Assembly: GCA_947251855.1 (NCBI GenBank)
Contig: CAMXUZ010000052.1
Coordinates: 1-5,681, forward strand
Source: an uncultured Ruaniaceae bacterium
Lineage (GTDB): Bacteria; Actinomycetota; Actinomycetes; Actinomycetales; Beutenbergiaceae
Direction: 5' to 3'
DNA length: 5,681 bases
The translations under genes and the position numbers were made by a program. The notes under the pieces are model-generated. The model made no database searches, was not told where the DNA came from, and saw nothing but the letters and a program-made list of their open reading frames with translations. Position 1 is the stretch's first letter. The number at the start of each line of letters is the position of its first letter. Shown in pieces: positions 5,636 to 5,681 of the stretch.

Positions 5636-5681
5636 GTTTCCACCCTAGCGCCGATCCCGCGCTGTTCAGTTTTGTACTATT

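Noticed and set aside
5675..5680. TACTAT as a plus-strand -10 box for a gene beyond the right edge
   Set aside because: No -35 stands at the right distance and the gene it would serve is outside the window, so it cannot be supported.

Overview
The window looks like an ordinary chromosomal segment of a high-G+C Gram-positive bacterium (Actinomycetota, most likely Micrococcales or a relative). This rests on the strong G/C third-position bias, GTG starts, the actinobacterial style of the SdhB cluster-binding motifs (for example VWRCRTTFNC), and the neighbouring YihY/BrkB and 2H-phosphoesterase genes. Genus and species cannot be read from this sequence.

Layout, left to right. The 3' end of a LacI-type regulator gene enters from the left and stops at 263. 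A gap of about 180 bases follows (264-441). Its right half is much richer in A+T than the coding DNA around it and holds the likely control region of the next operon, including a possible 15-codon leader ORF. Four tightly packed plus-strand genes, sdhC-sdhD-sdhA-sdhB (442-3854), encode a complete succinate dehydrogenase (respiratory complex II). Two minus-strand genes face them: a YihY/BrkB-family membrane protein (3851-5104), whose end overlaps the end of sdhB by 4 bases, and upstream of it a 2'-5' RNA ligase-like 2H phosphoesterase (5129-5635). The last 46 bases are the upstream region of that gene.

How the genes work together. SdhC and SdhD are three-helix membrane anchors that carry haem b and the quinone site. 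SdhA is the covalent-FAD subunit that oxidises succinate to fumarate. SdhB relays the electrons through three iron-sulfur clusters to the quinone, presumably menaquinone in this group. All catalytic and cofactor residues I checked are present. Four transmembrane histidines, two in each anchor, suggest a two-haem enzyme. The YihY/2H pair has no evident link to succinate oxidation and is probably a separate small operon.

I see no novel multi-gene system, mobile element, CRISPR array, tRNA or rRNA. The points most worth a second look are the possible leader ORF before sdhC, the two-haem histidine pattern, and the convergent sdhB/yihY overlap with a strong hairpin just beyond it.
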